A stretch of DNA of 64,000 nt from CALNBC01 sp040768925 (GTDB taxonomy: Bacteria > Bacillota > Clostridia > Christensenellales > CALWSW01), in assembly GCA_040768925.1 (NCBI GenBank), contig JAXGLZ010000002.1, positions 186,001 to 250,000 on the forward strand. Direction: 5' to 3'. Made by a program: the position numbers and the translations under genes. Shown piece after piece: positions 40,063 through 49,162 of the stretch. Below the pieces are notes generated by a model. The model was given only the letters and a program-made list of their open reading frames with translations, ran no database searches and was not told the DNA's origin. Every line of letters starts with the position of its first letter. Positions within the stretch are counted from its first letter, which is position 1.

Positions 40063-40197
40063 GTTGCTGCTTTTCGCGTTTTGCCGCTTTTTTGCGGCCT
40101 TTCGTCCGGCTTCTGCCGGCAAAGACGCATTCGTGTTCTGCCGCGGAAAATTGGCGCCCGCAGCCCGGGCGTTCACCCTGGTCTTGATGGCACCGGG

Positions 40198-41292
40198 TTA
40201 TTTCCCTTTTGCTTTTTTCTTGGCGCGCCCGGTCTCGTCGGTTTTCTTGATGGCGTCCACGACTTTTTTCACCGAAAGCTCCACGGGTTCATGGGACATG
40301 AAATTGTACTTGTAGCTGCTTTCGGCAACCTGATAGAGTTCCTCGTCGGTCACGTTGGGGATGTGCAGCTCCTCGAAAGTGACCGGCAGCCCGATGTCGA
40401 TGCAGAGGTCGTAGACCTCGTCGATGAGCCCCAGCTCGTCATACAGATGCAGGCCGGTCAACACGCCGAAGGCGACCTTTTCGCCGTGATAGAGATGGTG
40501 CGTCTCCGGGAGCACGGTCAGGCCGTTGTGGACCGAGTGGGCCGAACCCAGCCCGCCGCTTTCAAATCCGATGCCGGAAAGCAGCGTGTTTGCCTCGATC
40601 ACGGCCTCCACCGCTTCGGACTTGACGCCCTTCTGCGCATCCTCCACCGCCTGGCGGCCATACTTCAGCAGCATATCCAGGCACAGCTTGGACAGGGCCA
40701 TCGCCGTCTTTGTTCTGAGGCCGAAGCACTCGCTGAGAGAACCGGAGCGCTCACAGGAGTTGGCCTCGAAATAGGTGGCCAGCGCGTCGCCTATGCCGGA
40801 AATCAGGAAGCGGACCGGCGCCTTGAGGATCACGTCGGTGTCGATCAGCACGACGGCCGGATTGCGTTTTTGGTACAGCACCTCAACATACACGCCGTCG
40901 TCCGTGTAGACCACGGCGCAGCCCGAGCAGGGCGCGTCGGTGGCCGCGATGGTCGCCGCGATGATCACCGGGATGCCCAGCTCATCCGCCACCACCTTGC
41001 AGGCGTCGATCGGCTTTCCGCCGCCGACGGCTGCGATGGCCGTGGCCCCGAAAGCCGCCGCAACGCCCTTGATGCGGTCGATCTCATTCCGGCTGCACTC
41101 GCCGCCGAACTGCAAGACCTTTCCCTTGTCTCCCATCAGATTCTGGACCGTGGCCACCATGGACCGCGTCGCCACCACCAGCGGCTTGTTCCCGTATTCG
41201 CCCATGACCTTGGGCAAGAAATTGATCGCTCCGTCGCCCTGGATATACTTGCTGGGGAAGAGCATGATCTTCATGTCCTTCAGTTCACTCAT
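40198..41292 (-). CDS. gldA: Glycerol dehydrogenase
   Basis: A 364-aa zinc/iron-dependent polyol dehydrogenase: glycerol to dihydroxyacetone with NAD. It has the early FPSKYIQGDGAI, the NAD-binding AVGGGKPIDACKVVAD, ISGIGDALATYFEA with the metal-binding Asp, and metal histidines in SAHSVHNGL and HHLYHGEKVAFG. The lysine-rich tail (RAKKKAKGK) is unusual. AGGAGG precedes the ATG. Separate from the GlpP cluster but adjacent, suggesting a glycerol/polyol locus. Confidence 0.93.
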   Translation of the reverse strand: MSELKDMKIMLFPSKYIQGDGAINFLPKVMGEYGNKPLVVATRSMVATVQNLMGDKGKVLQFGGECSRNEIDRIKGVAAAFGATAIAAVGGGKPIDACKVVADELGIPVIIAATIAATDAPCSGCAVVYTDDGVYVEVLYQKRNPAVVLIDTDVILKAPVRFLISGIGDALATYFEANSCERSGSLSECFGLRTKTAMALSKLCLDMLLKYGRQAVEDAQKGVKSEAVEAVIEANTLLSGIGFESGGLGSAHSVHNGLTVLPETHHLYHGEKVAFGVLTGLHLYDELGLIDEVYDLCIDIGLPVTFEELHIPNVTDEELYQVAESSYKYNFMSHEPVELSVKKVVDAIKKTDETGRAKKKAKGK

Positions 41293-41625
41293 CCGAAATT
41301 CCTCCTAAATCATATATTTTTTAAGTGGGCCCACCCAAGCTTACCGTACAGTTCCATAACAAATCCCGGCCCGAACGCGGGTCGCACGCCTTTTTTGCCC
41401 GTTCGGAGCGGCGCGGCGTGGTCGAGGCAGGGATGAAAGCGCCTGTTTTGCGCAGGCATGGACAGGATCCGATGATTCGGTCGGTCAGACGCGTCACACT
41501 CTTTCAGATGCCCCGATCGGAGCGACACACGGTTGGACGCTAAACCATTTTGCAAGCGAACGAGTATTGTGCAAACATGTTTTTGGAAAGTAGGTTGGGA
41601 ATGGATGAAGTGCTACTAATTTTCA

Positions 41626-41640
41626 ATGATAAGTTATCAT
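41626..41640. promoter_or_regulatory. Operator-like palindrome upstream of gldA
   Basis: ATGATAA-G-TTATCAT is a perfect 7-bp dyad in an AT-rich stretch (about 41570-41720). The gap 41293-41964 (672 nt) otherwise shows no supported gene; a short minus-strand reading at 41310-41555 has no ribosome site. Confidence 0.4.
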
Positions 41641-41910
41641 AAGTCTAAATCGTGGTAAAACAACAAAAATGCATAGCTAGTTACAACACAAAGCGTCCAT
41701 TTTTTATCATTCGAAGGTTATTTTATAGCACAGTCATCAAAAAACCCGGCGGTGCAGCCGCGTTTGGGAAAGAATACGCCGCCGCCGCGTCCTTCATAAA
41801 GGTTGCCGCCCGGGAATCCGCCCCCTTAATCTTCGGATTGCGGGCGTTGTAACACAACAAGACGCCGCGTTTCGCCGCGCGCAACCCCGCGGGCAAAGCC
41901 GATATATAAT

Positions 41911-41946
41911 AAGAAGAGACGGGCTGATTTGCCCGCCCCTTCAGGT
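41911..41946 (-). terminator. Intrinsic terminator of the flavoprotein reductase gene
   Basis: GAAGGGGCGGGC pairs with GCCCGTCTCTTC (two G-U pairs), then TTATTATAT. Confidence 0.7.
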
Positions 41947-41964
41947 TGATGTTCGGATTGAATG

Positions 41965-44070
41965 CTACTTCTGCGCGGCGGCGTTCAATCCGGCGATGCG
42001 GCCGAAGGTGAAGATGTCCGCGATCGCGTTGCCGCCCAGGCGGTTGCCCGCGTGGATTCCGCCCGCAACTTCACCGGCGGCCCACAGTCCTGCGATGACG
42101 TTGCCGTTGGTGTCGAGCACGTGGGTTTCGGTGTCGATGTGCACGCCGCCCATGGTGTGGTGCAGCGACGACTTGCGGGGGCTGATGCAGATGCCCGCGC
42201 CGGGGGTGGATTCGATGTACTCCAGATCGATGTAGCCGGAGATGACTTCCTTGCCGAAGTCGTCGTCGTGCTGATTCTCAACGTATCTGTTATAGGTTTC
42301 GATCACGTTGCGCAGGGCTTCTTCCGTATAGCCGGGAGCGCATCCCGCGGCAGGGGTCTTGGTGGCTTCGGCCAGCTCGGCAAGGGTTTCGCCGTACCAG
42401 ATGTGGCCGCCTTCGACCATCGCTGCCACGCGCTCGTTGTAGTCCGTGCCCTTGAGCTTGACTTCGGGCTTGCCCACCTCGCCGCGTCCGGCATAGATGA
42501 TGTAGAAAATTCCGTCAGGAAGCTTCAGGGACGCCTTGGCGAGAACGTCGCGCTCGGCGTACTCGTTGACAAAGCGGTTGCCTTTTCCGTCGATCCAGAT
42601 CTGATCGGCCGCGTCGCCCCAGATGCCGTCGGTCATGGTGCCCTTGGTGGGCGAGGAAGAAGGCATCATCTGGGCGACTTCCAGGCCGGTCACGCCGGCG
42701 CCGACGGCCATGGCCATGACGATGCCGTCGCCCTCGTTGGTGCCGAGGTTGGTGGAAAGGGTTCTGTCGGAAAGGTCTTCGCCCCAGTACTCGTCATATT
42801 CTTTGACCATCGCGGGGTTTGCGCAGTAGCCGCCGGTGGCGAGGACCACGCCGTTGTTGGTCTTGATGGTGATCTTGGTGCCGTCCGCCTTTTCGGCCTT
42901 TGCGCCGACGACCTTGCCGTTTTCCACGATCAGCTCCGTGCCGGCGGTTTCGGTGTGGATTTCCACGCCGTTTTCCCGGGCGACTTTTTCAAGCTGGGGG
43001 ATGCGCTCCGCGCCGGACATGAAGCTGTGGGTGCGGGGCCACATGGCGCCGAGAACGGTGCTCAGCCTTGCGCCCTCGCCGTAGCCGGCGTTCAGGCCGA
43101 CGGAGCCCATCCATTCGAAGGAAGGCAGGGCGTTTTCGGCCAGGGTGCGGGCGAGGTCAAGATCGGACGCGATCCAGCTGCCGTCGTTGAGCTGGCGCAG
43201 GCCGCCGACATAGATGTGCCACATGTGCAGCGCGATGGAGTCAAAGCCGGGCATGTCTTCGCCCGCGGTCTTGCCCTTGTTGGCCGCGTAGAAATCGCCG
43301 ATATCCTTCTTGAGCTGGGTCAGGGTGTCCGCCCATTCGGGATACAGGTCAAACTTGAGGGCGGGGTCCGCAGGATCGAGGGCCAGATAGCTGTCCAGCG
43401 TGTCCTTCTGGGCCTTGGTCAGGATGGTTCCCGCCTGGGCCGCCGGATCGACGGCGTTGTACGCCGCGCCGGCCATCATGGTATTGCCGCCGAGCACGGA
43501 GCCTTTTTCGATGAGGATGACCTTCACGCCCTGCTGGGCCGCGTTGATGGCCGCCGCAAAGCCGGCGCCGCCGCCGCCCATGACGAGAACGTCGGCCGTC
43601 CAGTTTTCATCCGCGCCGGGCTGCGCGCGGTACGGGTTTGCACAAAGCGCCGCAACGTCCAATCCGGCCTTCGCCGCCGCGTCCTTGACGGCGTTCATGA
43701 TGCCGTTGCCGGCCAGGGTCGCGCCCGTTACGGTGTCCACCACCAGGGTCTGATGCTCGATGATCTGGGCGGGGATGCGTTCGACCGCTACGGAACAAAC
43801 GTTTGCAGTCTCGTTGTTCTCCACGAACTCGATCGCCGTCATCTTGCTGTCTTCCACAGTCAAGGACACGACGATCCTGCCCTGCATGCCGTAGCCGGTT
43901 CCTTCAAACACGCCGTTGACCGGCTCAGCGGGAACAGGGGTCGCCTGGGGCACAACGATTTGCGGATCGTCGGTTTTTTCGGGAACTTCGGCGTCGTTGC
44001 CCGTTGTGGCGCAGGCCGCAAGGCCGAACACCATCGCCAGCGCCAGCAAAAGTGCCAGTAGCTTCTTCAT
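41965..44070 (-). CDS. Secreted flavinylated FAD-dependent reductase (fumarate/urocanate reductase type)
   Basis: A 701-aa surface lipoprotein. Signal peptide MKKLLALLLALAMVFGLAAC with lipobox LAAC (Cys near 20); an FMN-binding domain (about 55-130) with flavinylation motif DTVTGAT, whose Thr would carry covalent FMN from ApbE; then a fumarate-reductase-like FAD domain (about 150-700) with VLVMGGGGAGFAAAINAA, EKGSVLGGNTMMA and TMGGVHIDTETHVLD. Such proteins accept electrons from extracellular electron transfer chains and reduce fumarate, urocanate, methacrylate or related enoates. Acceptor unknown. GGAGG 10 nt before ATG 44070. A MerR regulator is divergent. Confidence 0.9.
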   Translation of the reverse strand: MKKLLALLLALAMVFGLAACATTGNDAEVPEKTDDPQIVVPQATPVPAEPVNGVFEGTGYGMQGRIVVSLTVEDSKMTAIEFVENNETANVCSVAVERIPAQIIEHQTLVVDTVTGATLAGNGIMNAVKDAAAKAGLDVAALCANPYRAQPGADENWTADVLVMGGGGAGFAAAINAAQQGVKVILIEKGSVLGGNTMMAGAAYNAVDPAAQAGTILTKAQKDTLDSYLALDPADPALKFDLYPEWADTLTQLKKDIGDFYAANKGKTAGEDMPGFDSIALHMWHIYVGGLRQLNDGSWIASDLDLARTLAENALPSFEWMGSVGLNAGYGEGARLSTVLGAMWPRTHSFMSGAERIPQLEKVARENGVEIHTETAGTELIVENGKVVGAKAEKADGTKITIKTNNGVVLATGGYCANPAMVKEYDEYWGEDLSDRTLSTNLGTNEGDGIVMAMAVGAGVTGLEVAQMMPSSSPTKGTMTDGIWGDAADQIWIDGKGNRFVNEYAERDVLAKASLKLPDGIFYIIYAGRGEVGKPEVKLKGTDYNERVAAMVEGGHIWYGETLAELAEATKTPAAGCAPGYTEEALRNVIETYNRYVENQHDDDFGKEVISGYIDLEYIESTPGAGICISPRKSSLHHTMGGVHIDTETHVLDTNGNVIAGLWAAGEVAGGIHAGNRLGGNAIADIFTFGRIAGLNAAAQK

Positions 44071-44134
44071 TATGGGTCGTTCCTCCATCTCAATGATTTT
44101 GCGGATCCTGATTGGAATAGCTTCCGCTCATTTG

Positions 44135-44165
44135 ATGATATCCGTGAAGCCGGGTTGAATGTCAA
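44135..44165 (-). promoter_or_regulatory. MerR-type promoter with 19-nt spacer
   Basis: TTGACA (44160-44165), 19 nt, TATCAT (44135-44140) on the minus strand before the flavoprotein. A 19-bp spacer is the hallmark of promoters activated by MerR proteins through DNA distortion. Confidence 0.6.
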
Positions 44166-44315
44166 TCGTGTATCATTCTGTTTGGCGGCGGAATTGACGA
44201 TCTTCGTCTGTTTTTTGCCTAACAAGTTGGCGGAACATTGAAGAAATCCCACGAAATATGGAGACTCTGACACATTAAATACACAAACCATACAGCCGGG
44301 TTCATCGTTGCTCCC

Positions 44316-44344
44316 TTGTCATGTGATTTTCATCATGCTATATT
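44316..44344 (+). promoter_or_regulatory. sigma-A promoter of the MerR regulator
   Basis: TTGTCA (44316-44321), 17 nt, TATATT (44339-44344). The intergenic region 44071-44426 holds both divergent promoters and no gene. Confidence 0.65.
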
Positions 44345-44426
44345 AGCTTAAGCATAGCCCAGACACAGATCGCGTTCGGGCATGACCGTACTTCCGCCAA
44401 GGCCCATGCATCGGGAGGTATATGAA

Positions 44427-45236
44427 TTGCGTTATAAAATAGGCTCTTTCGAACATCTGACCGGAGTTCCCCGGGGTTCCCTCCGGTATTACGACAAGCT
44501 GGAGCTGCTCCAGCCCCACCGGGACGATTTGAACAGTTACCGGTATTACGACGAGGAGGACCTGATCCGGCTTGTGCAGATCCGGCAGTACAACAGCTTC
44601 GGCATCCTGCTAGACAAGCTGCCGACTTATCGCAATGAAGTGGATTGTTCCGAAATGCTCGGCATTTTTTCACAGACCAGAGCCGAGCTGGAAGAAACGA
44701 TCGAAATGCTCAACGACAAGCTGGCCAGAATGAAGGGCCACGAGATGAAATTCGGCGCCCTTACCAAAGCGGCGGGCATTTCGGAGCCTTATCGGATGAG
44801 CGCGATCTACCGGCTTTTCATCACCGATCCGGAGGTGGCGAGCCACGAAAACACGCCGGAAATCATTCGCAGATGGATGAGCTATATGCCGTACACCCAT
44901 TCGACCATCCGCATCCGGCGCAGTGATTTCTTTTCGAATTCCGAGGGGCCGCTGCCCGTCGATGTCGGCATCGGCCTTATGAAGCGCTATTTTGTTCAGC
45001 TGGGCGAGGAGCTCGTTCCCCCCATTCAATACTCGCCGATGATCAAATGCGTTCCCTTAATCGTCGCCATAGACGATCTGCATTCCATTACCAAAAAGGA
45101 TTTTTCTCCCCTTCTGGAATACTTGGAAGAAAAAAATTTGATGCTGATGGATGACATCTTCGGCTGGATCGTGTACATTACCACCAGAGGGCACAAGCCC
45201 CTTTACCACATCAGCTTTCACGCATCCATTGGCTGA
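44427..45236 (+). CDS. MerR family transcriptional regulator
   Basis: About 269 aa. N-terminal winged helix: YKIGSFEHLTGVPRGSLRYYDKLELLQPHRD, then SYRYYDEEDLIRLVQI. A coiled coil follows (AELEETIEMLNDKLARMKG, about 85-105) and a C-terminal domain of about 140 residues that looks like a GyrI-like ligand-binding fold. The TTG at 44427 has GGGAGG 8 nt upstream; an ATG at 44406 in frame lacks a site. Divergent from the secreted flavoprotein reductase, whose promoter has the MerR spacing, so that gene is the likely target. rdgB follows 18 nt later. Confidence 0.85.
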   Translation: MRYKIGSFEHLTGVPRGSLRYYDKLELLQPHRDDLNSYRYYDEEDLIRLVQIRQYNSFGILLDKLPTYRNEVDCSEMLGIFSQTRAELEETIEMLNDKLARMKGHEMKFGALTKAAGISEPYRMSAIYRLFITDPEVASHENTPEIIRRWMSYMPYTHSTIRIRRSDFFSNSEGPLPVDVGIGLMKRYFVQLGEELVPPIQYSPMIKCVPLIVAIDDLHSITKKDFSPLLEYLEEKNLMLMDDIFGWIVYITTRGHKPLYHISFHASIG

Positions 45237-45254
45237 ACGAAAGGAACGCCCGAT

Positions 45255-45851
45255 TTGAAACTTGTCATCGCTTCGAACAACATGCACAAAGTCAAAGAGA
45301 TCAAGCAGATCCTTTCCCCCTGGTTTTCGGACGTTGTTTCCATGGGCGGCGCCGGCCTTGCGCTGGACGTCGTCGAGGATGGGGAAACGTTTGAGGAAAA
45401 CTCCCTCAAAAAAGCGCGGGAGGTTTTCGACGCCCTGGGCGGAGCGTACGCCGTGCTGGCCGACGATTCCGGCCTTTCCGTAGACGCTCTTTTCGGAGCC
45501 CCCGGCGTGTATTCCGCACGGTACGCGGGCGGGCACGACGACGCGGCGAACAACAAAAAGCTGCTTTTTGAAATGAAGGACGTGCCGGACGGCAGGCGGG
45601 GCGCAAAATTCGTGAGCGTGATTTCCCTGATCCGCCCCGGCAGGGAACCGCTGGTCCTGCGGGGCGAGTGCGAAGGCGTTATCGCCCGATCCCTTTTAGG
45701 AAGCAACGGTTTTGGCTACGATCCCCTTTTCTTTGTTCCCGGGCTTGGGAAGACTTTTTCCGAGCTTTCCGACGAGGAGAAAAACGCGATCAGCCACCGG
45801 GGCAGGGCCCTTGCGCTTCTTCGGCTCGCCCTTGAAGAGGAAGCGGGATGA
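45255..45851 (+). CDS. rdgB: XTP/dITP diphosphatase
   Basis: A 198-aa Ham1-family pyrophosphatase that removes non-canonical purine triphosphates. It opens LVIASNNMHKVKEIKQIL and has the ADDSGLSVDALFGAPGVYSARYA and GSNGFGYDPLFFVPG motifs. TTG start after AAAGGA. It overlaps the next gene by 4 nt (ATGA). In Bacillus this pair follows rph. Confidence 0.95.
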   Translation: MKLVIASNNMHKVKEIKQILSPWFSDVVSMGGAGLALDVVEDGETFEENSLKKAREVFDALGGAYAVLADDSGLSVDALFGAPGVYSARYAGGHDDAANNKKLLFEMKDVPDGRRGAKFVSVISLIRPGREPLVLRGECEGVIARSLLGSNGFGYDPLFFVPGLGKTFSELSDEEKNAISHRGRALALLRLALEEEAG

Positions 45852-46336
45852 TCGGCACCATGCGCGTCGGCGTTTTTTCCGATTCCCACGGGGACAGGCG
45901 CGCTCTCAAGGACGCATTGAAGAAAGCCGGGCCGCTGGACGCGGCCTGTTTTCTGGGCGATTATTCCTGGGACGCGGCGGTGCTGATCGACGAGGGGATC
46001 CCCGCCTGCGTCGTCCGGGGGAACAACGATTTCGGCTCCGACGCGCCGGACGACGCCACGCTCTCCCTCGGCGGGGTTTCGGTTTACTGCACCCACGGGC
46101 ACAAATACGGCGTCTCCTATTCGCTGGACAGGCTGTATCGCAAGGCAAGGGAGCAGGGCGCCGCAATCGCCCTTTTCGGCCATACCCACCGGCCGCTTTT
46201 GGACAATATCGGCGGCGTGATCCTGCTCAATCCCGGTTCGGTGGCCTATCCCAGGGGGAATTTCGCCCCCACATTTGCCCTGCTGGAGATCAAAAACGGC
46301 GCGGTTTCCCCAAAAATCGAGTATGTTTACAAATAA
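45848..46336 (+). CDS. YfcE/MJ0936-type metallophosphoesterase
   Basis: A 162-aa phosphodiesterase. Metal-binding motifs: VFSDSHGD, FLGDYSWDA, RGNNDF, CTHGHKYG and FGHTHRP. Homologue of Bacillus YsnB. Physiological substrate unknown. Translation appears coupled to rdgB through the ATGA overlap. Confidence 0.9.
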   Translation: MIGTMRVGVFSDSHGDRRALKDALKKAGPLDAACFLGDYSWDAAVLIDEGIPACVVRGNNDFGSDAPDDATLSLGGVSVYCTHGHKYGVSYSLDRLYRKAREQGAAIALFGHTHRPLLDNIGGVILLNPGSVAYPRGNFAPTFALLEIKNGAVSPKIEYVYK

Positions 46337-46367
46337 ATTTTTACGTTCATTCGATGTTCACTTTCTG

Positions 46368-46396
46368 TTGACACGGCCACATTTCGATGCTATACT
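46368..46396 (+). promoter_or_regulatory. Strong promoter of the tRNA cluster
   Basis: TTGACA (46368-46373), 17 nt, TATACT (46391-46396), 34 nt before the first tRNA. Confidence 0.85.
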
Positions 46397-46429
46397 TTTT
46401 AGGCGTTGGCAGTGGTGAGCGAAGGACGG

Positions 46430-46506
46430 GCGCCTGTAGCTCAGCAGGATAGAGCAACGGCCTTCTAAGCCGTAGGTCCCGGGTTCGAATCCCTGCAGGC
46501 GCGCCA
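46430..46506 (+). tRNA. tRNA-Arg(UCU)
   Basis: Cloverleaf with acceptor GCGCCTG/CAGGCGC, anticodon loop CTTCTAA (TCT), T-loop GGTTCGAATCC, discriminator G and encoded CCA. First of six tandem tRNAs. Confidence 0.96.
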
Positions 46507-46527
46507 CACTTTTTTGCAATGTGTATG

Positions 46528-46604
<77 letters not shown>

Positions 46605-46724
46605 TTTTTCAAAAAAACGCAATCCCGCCTTTGCGGGAAAGGAGTTCCCCCGCCGCGCAGGCCGTCAGGCGTTTTTCGTTTGAGAATCGCGTGGCGGCAA
46701 CCCTCAGCAAACGCGCAACAACGG

Positions 46725-46799
46725 TGGGGTGTAGCCAAGCGGTAAGGCACGGGGCTTTGACTCCCGCATGCGCAGGTCCGAATCCTGCCACCCCAGCCA
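46725..46799 (+). tRNA. tRNA-Gln(UUG)
   Basis: Acceptor TGGGGTG/CACCCCA, anticodon loop CTTTGAC (TTG), discriminator G and encoded CCA. The 120-nt gap before it contains a small CCCGC/GCGGG hairpin. Confidence 0.95.
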
Positions 46800-46806
46800 T
46801 ACTCAT

Positions 46807-46882
46807 GACTCATTAGCTCAGTCGGTAGAGCACTTGACTTTTAATCAAGGGGTCCGGAGTTCGAGCCTCCGATGAGTCACCA
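46807..46882 (+). tRNA. tRNA-Lys(UUU)
   Basis: Acceptor GACTCAT/ATGAGTC, anticodon loop CTTTTAA (TTT), T-loop AGTTCGAGCCT, encoded CCA. Confidence 0.96.
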
Positions 46883-46934
46883 GCCCTTTCCCTGGTCGCC
46901 GCGCCGGCCTTGACTTTTTTTCGGCGTTGTTCGT

Positions 46935-47019
46935 GCGGGCGTGGCGGAATTGGCAGACGCGCCGGATTTAGGTTCCGGTGCTTAACAGCGTAAGAGTTCA
47001 AATCTCTTCGTCCGCACCA
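46935..47019 (+). tRNA. tRNA-Leu(UAG)
   Basis: An 85-nt class II tRNA with long variable arm. Acceptor GCGGGCG/CGTCCGC, anticodon TAG within ATTTAGG, encoded CCA. Confidence 0.95.
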
Positions 47020-47051
47020 ATCCCCCCCTTTCCCCTTCCCCGGGCAACCTT

Positions 47052-47125
<74 letters not shown>

Positions 47126-47138
47126 TTGCGCAAAAACA

Positions 47139-47175
47139 AAAACAGGCCGGCAAATGCCGGCCTGTTTTTATTTTC
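47139..47175 (+). terminator. Terminator of the tRNA cluster
   Basis: AACAGGCCGGCA-aa-TGCCGGCCTGTT followed by TTTTATTTT. Confidence 0.92.
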
Positions 47176-47227
47176 CTCCGTCACTGTTTATGGTATGATA
47201 ACAGCGGTTGCGAAGGGAGTGAACGAA

Positions 47228-48073
47228 ATGGCTGTGGAGAACCGGTATTTATCAGACGTTGAGGCGATATTGTCGCATCGGCATGATAACGGGGCCGACC
47301 TGTGGACCACGCCGGATAAACGCCTGATCAAAGGAGCGCCTTTCTCGGCTTTGGAAAGCGTGCTTTATCTGCTGGAGCTGGGCGTGGAACCCGCCGAACC
47401 TTTTATGAAAGAAGCGGCTGAACTGATCTTTGGCGCCTGGCAGGAAGACGGGCGCTTCAGGCTTTATCCCCGGGGCGCCATTTATCCGTGCCACACCGCC
47501 AATGCCGCCAATGTGCTTGGCCGCATGGGGTACGCCGCCGACAGCAGGCTGCAAAGAACGTTCCGGCATCTTTTGGAGATTCAGCGTGCCGACGGCGGCT
47601 GGCGCTGCAACAAATTCAGTTTTGGCCGGGGGCCGGAAACAGAGCATTCCAACCCCCACCCCACCCTTACGGCCCTTGACGCTTTCCGCTTTTGCGACTG
47701 CCCCAACAAAAAGCAGGCGCTCGACCATGCTGTGGATTTTTTGCTGGAACACTGGACGATTCGAAAGCCGATCGGCCCGTGCCACTATGGAATCGGAACA
47801 TTGTTCATGCAGGTTGAATACCCCTTTCGGGGCTATAACCTTTTTATGTACGTCTATGTTCTATCGTTCTATGACAGGGCAAAAAGCGACCCGCGGTTCC
47901 ACGAGGCTTTTAAGGCACTGGAATCCAAATTGATCGACGGCCAAATTGTGGTGGAGCGCGTCGTTCCCAAGCTGGCCAGGCTTTCGTTTTGCAAAAAGGG
48001 TCTGCCCAGCGCTTTGGCCACAATGCGCTACAATGAGATACTGAAAAACTTAGGAGAGAAATGCCTTCCGTGA
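47228..48073 (+). CDS. Alpha/alpha-toroid (prenyltransferase/squalene cyclase-like) protein of unknown function
   Basis: A 281-aa soluble protein with helical repeats like the terpene cyclase/protein prenyltransferase toroid: LEIQRADGGWRCNKFSF, then HPTLTALDAFRF and LDHAVDFLLEHW. The DXDD cyclase motif and prenyltransferase metal residues are not seen, so an enzymatic role in isoprenoids is not supported. The ATG at 47228 follows AAGGGAG. Stands alone after the tRNA cluster. Confidence 0.6.
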   Translation: MAVENRYLSDVEAILSHRHDNGADLWTTPDKRLIKGAPFSALESVLYLLELGVEPAEPFMKEAAELIFGAWQEDGRFRLYPRGAIYPCHTANAANVLGRMGYAADSRLQRTFRHLLEIQRADGGWRCNKFSFGRGPETEHSNPHPTLTALDAFRFCDCPNKKQALDHAVDFLLEHWTIRKPIGPCHYGIGTLFMQVEYPFRGYNLFMYVYVLSFYDRAKSDPRFHEAFKALESKLIDGQIVVERVVPKLARLSFCKKGLPSALATMRYNEILKNLGEKCLP

Positions 48074-48213
48074 GATCCGGCCGCTTTTGCGCTTCCATAA
48101 TAACCTTGAATAAAACATGTAATTCTTCCAATTGAACAGCGAATATGTAGAATTCCTTTGCGAAGCTGGGTTTATTTGCCCGTAACAGGAAATACGAATC
48201 GAATGGGGGCGTT

Positions 48214-48864
48214 ATGATGCCGGATGTTTTCGATTATAAAAAAGCCCATAAGGATCTCTATGCACCCAAGACCAAACCCTCCGTCATAGATGTGCCCGAA
48301 ATGGTTTTTATTATGGCGGACGGAAAAGGCGATCCCAATACTTCCGCGGCCTACAAAAACGCAATAGAAGCATTGTATGCCCTGTCCTACGGCATTAAGA
48401 TGAGCAAGATGGGCGGCAACCCGCCGGATGGTTATTTTGAATACGTTGTGCCTCCGCTGGAGGGGCTTTGGTGGTTTGAAGACGGCACGCTTTTTCATGG
48501 CGGCGCTATATCGGACAAGGGCAGATTCTGTTGGACTTCCATGATCCGGCAGCCCGAATTTGTGACCGCAGAGGTTTTTGAAAGCGCAAAAAACGCGCTT
48601 AGCAAAAAGAAGCCGCAGCTTGACCTCACGGCAACCCGTCTTGCCGGATTCACGGAGGGCTTGTGCGTGCAAATCATGCATATTGGGCCCTATGATGACG
48701 AGCCCGCGACCATCCGGGTCATGGGGGATTTCGTCATTCAGAACGGGTATAAAAACGATTTCTCCGAAACGAGAAAACACCATGAAATCTATCTGGGCGA
48801 TCCCCGGAAAACCGCGCCCGAGAAGCTCAAAACCATCATAAGGCATCCGATCGCGAAGCAATAA
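48214..48864 (+). CDS. GyrI-like domain protein
   Basis: A 216-aa protein with a GyrI/SOUL-type small-molecule-binding fold: DVPEMVFIMADGKGDPNTS at the start, FEYVVPPLEGLWWFED in the middle, and CVQIMHIGPYDDEPATI near 155, a characteristic GyrI-like segment. Such proteins can bind or hydrolyse hydrophobic compounds; ligand unknown. Starts ATGATG after GGGGGC; either Met possible. The 290 nt after it contain only the next promoter and a small hairpin. Confidence 0.8.
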   Translation: MMPDVFDYKKAHKDLYAPKTKPSVIDVPEMVFIMADGKGDPNTSAAYKNAIEALYALSYGIKMSKMGGNPPDGYFEYVVPPLEGLWWFEDGTLFHGGAISDKGRFCWTSMIRQPEFVTAEVFESAKNALSKKKPQLDLTATRLAGFTEGLCVQIMHIGPYDDEPATIRVMGDFVIQNGYKNDFSETRKHHEIYLGDPRKTAPEKLKTIIRHPIAKQ

Positions 48865-49018
48865 CGATTTGCCGGATCATCGCCGGAGCAGTCTTTTGAT
48901 TGCTCTGTTTTTTATGGGTTTCGAGGCAATTTCGCCGCGCGGGAGCTGCCGAAAATATGCATGCTTTTATTTAGTCAGAACTTTTCATAATCCATTCCGC
49001 ACGGATCGCGCTTTTCTG

Positions 49019-49048
49019 TTGGATTATTTTTTCCGATTTTGCTATACT
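49019..49048 (+). promoter_or_regulatory. Promoter of the FMN reductase gene
   Basis: TTGGAT (49019-49024), 18 nt, TATACT (49043-49048). The leader that follows has an ATCGCGGT/ACCGCGAT hairpin (49096-49119). Confidence 0.6.
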
Positions 49049-49162
49049 GAGCCTAAGGTGGGATAATTTTCTGGATTTTTCCGCCGAATGGCCAAATCGC
49101 GGTCATGCAGAACCGCGATACTGCGAAAGTAAAAAAATACTGAAAGAATTGAGTTAAAAAAC

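Noticed and set aside
41310..41555. An 81-aa minus-strand reading upstream of gldA
   Set aside because: No ribosome site or recognisable domain; ends directly before the gldA ribosome site.
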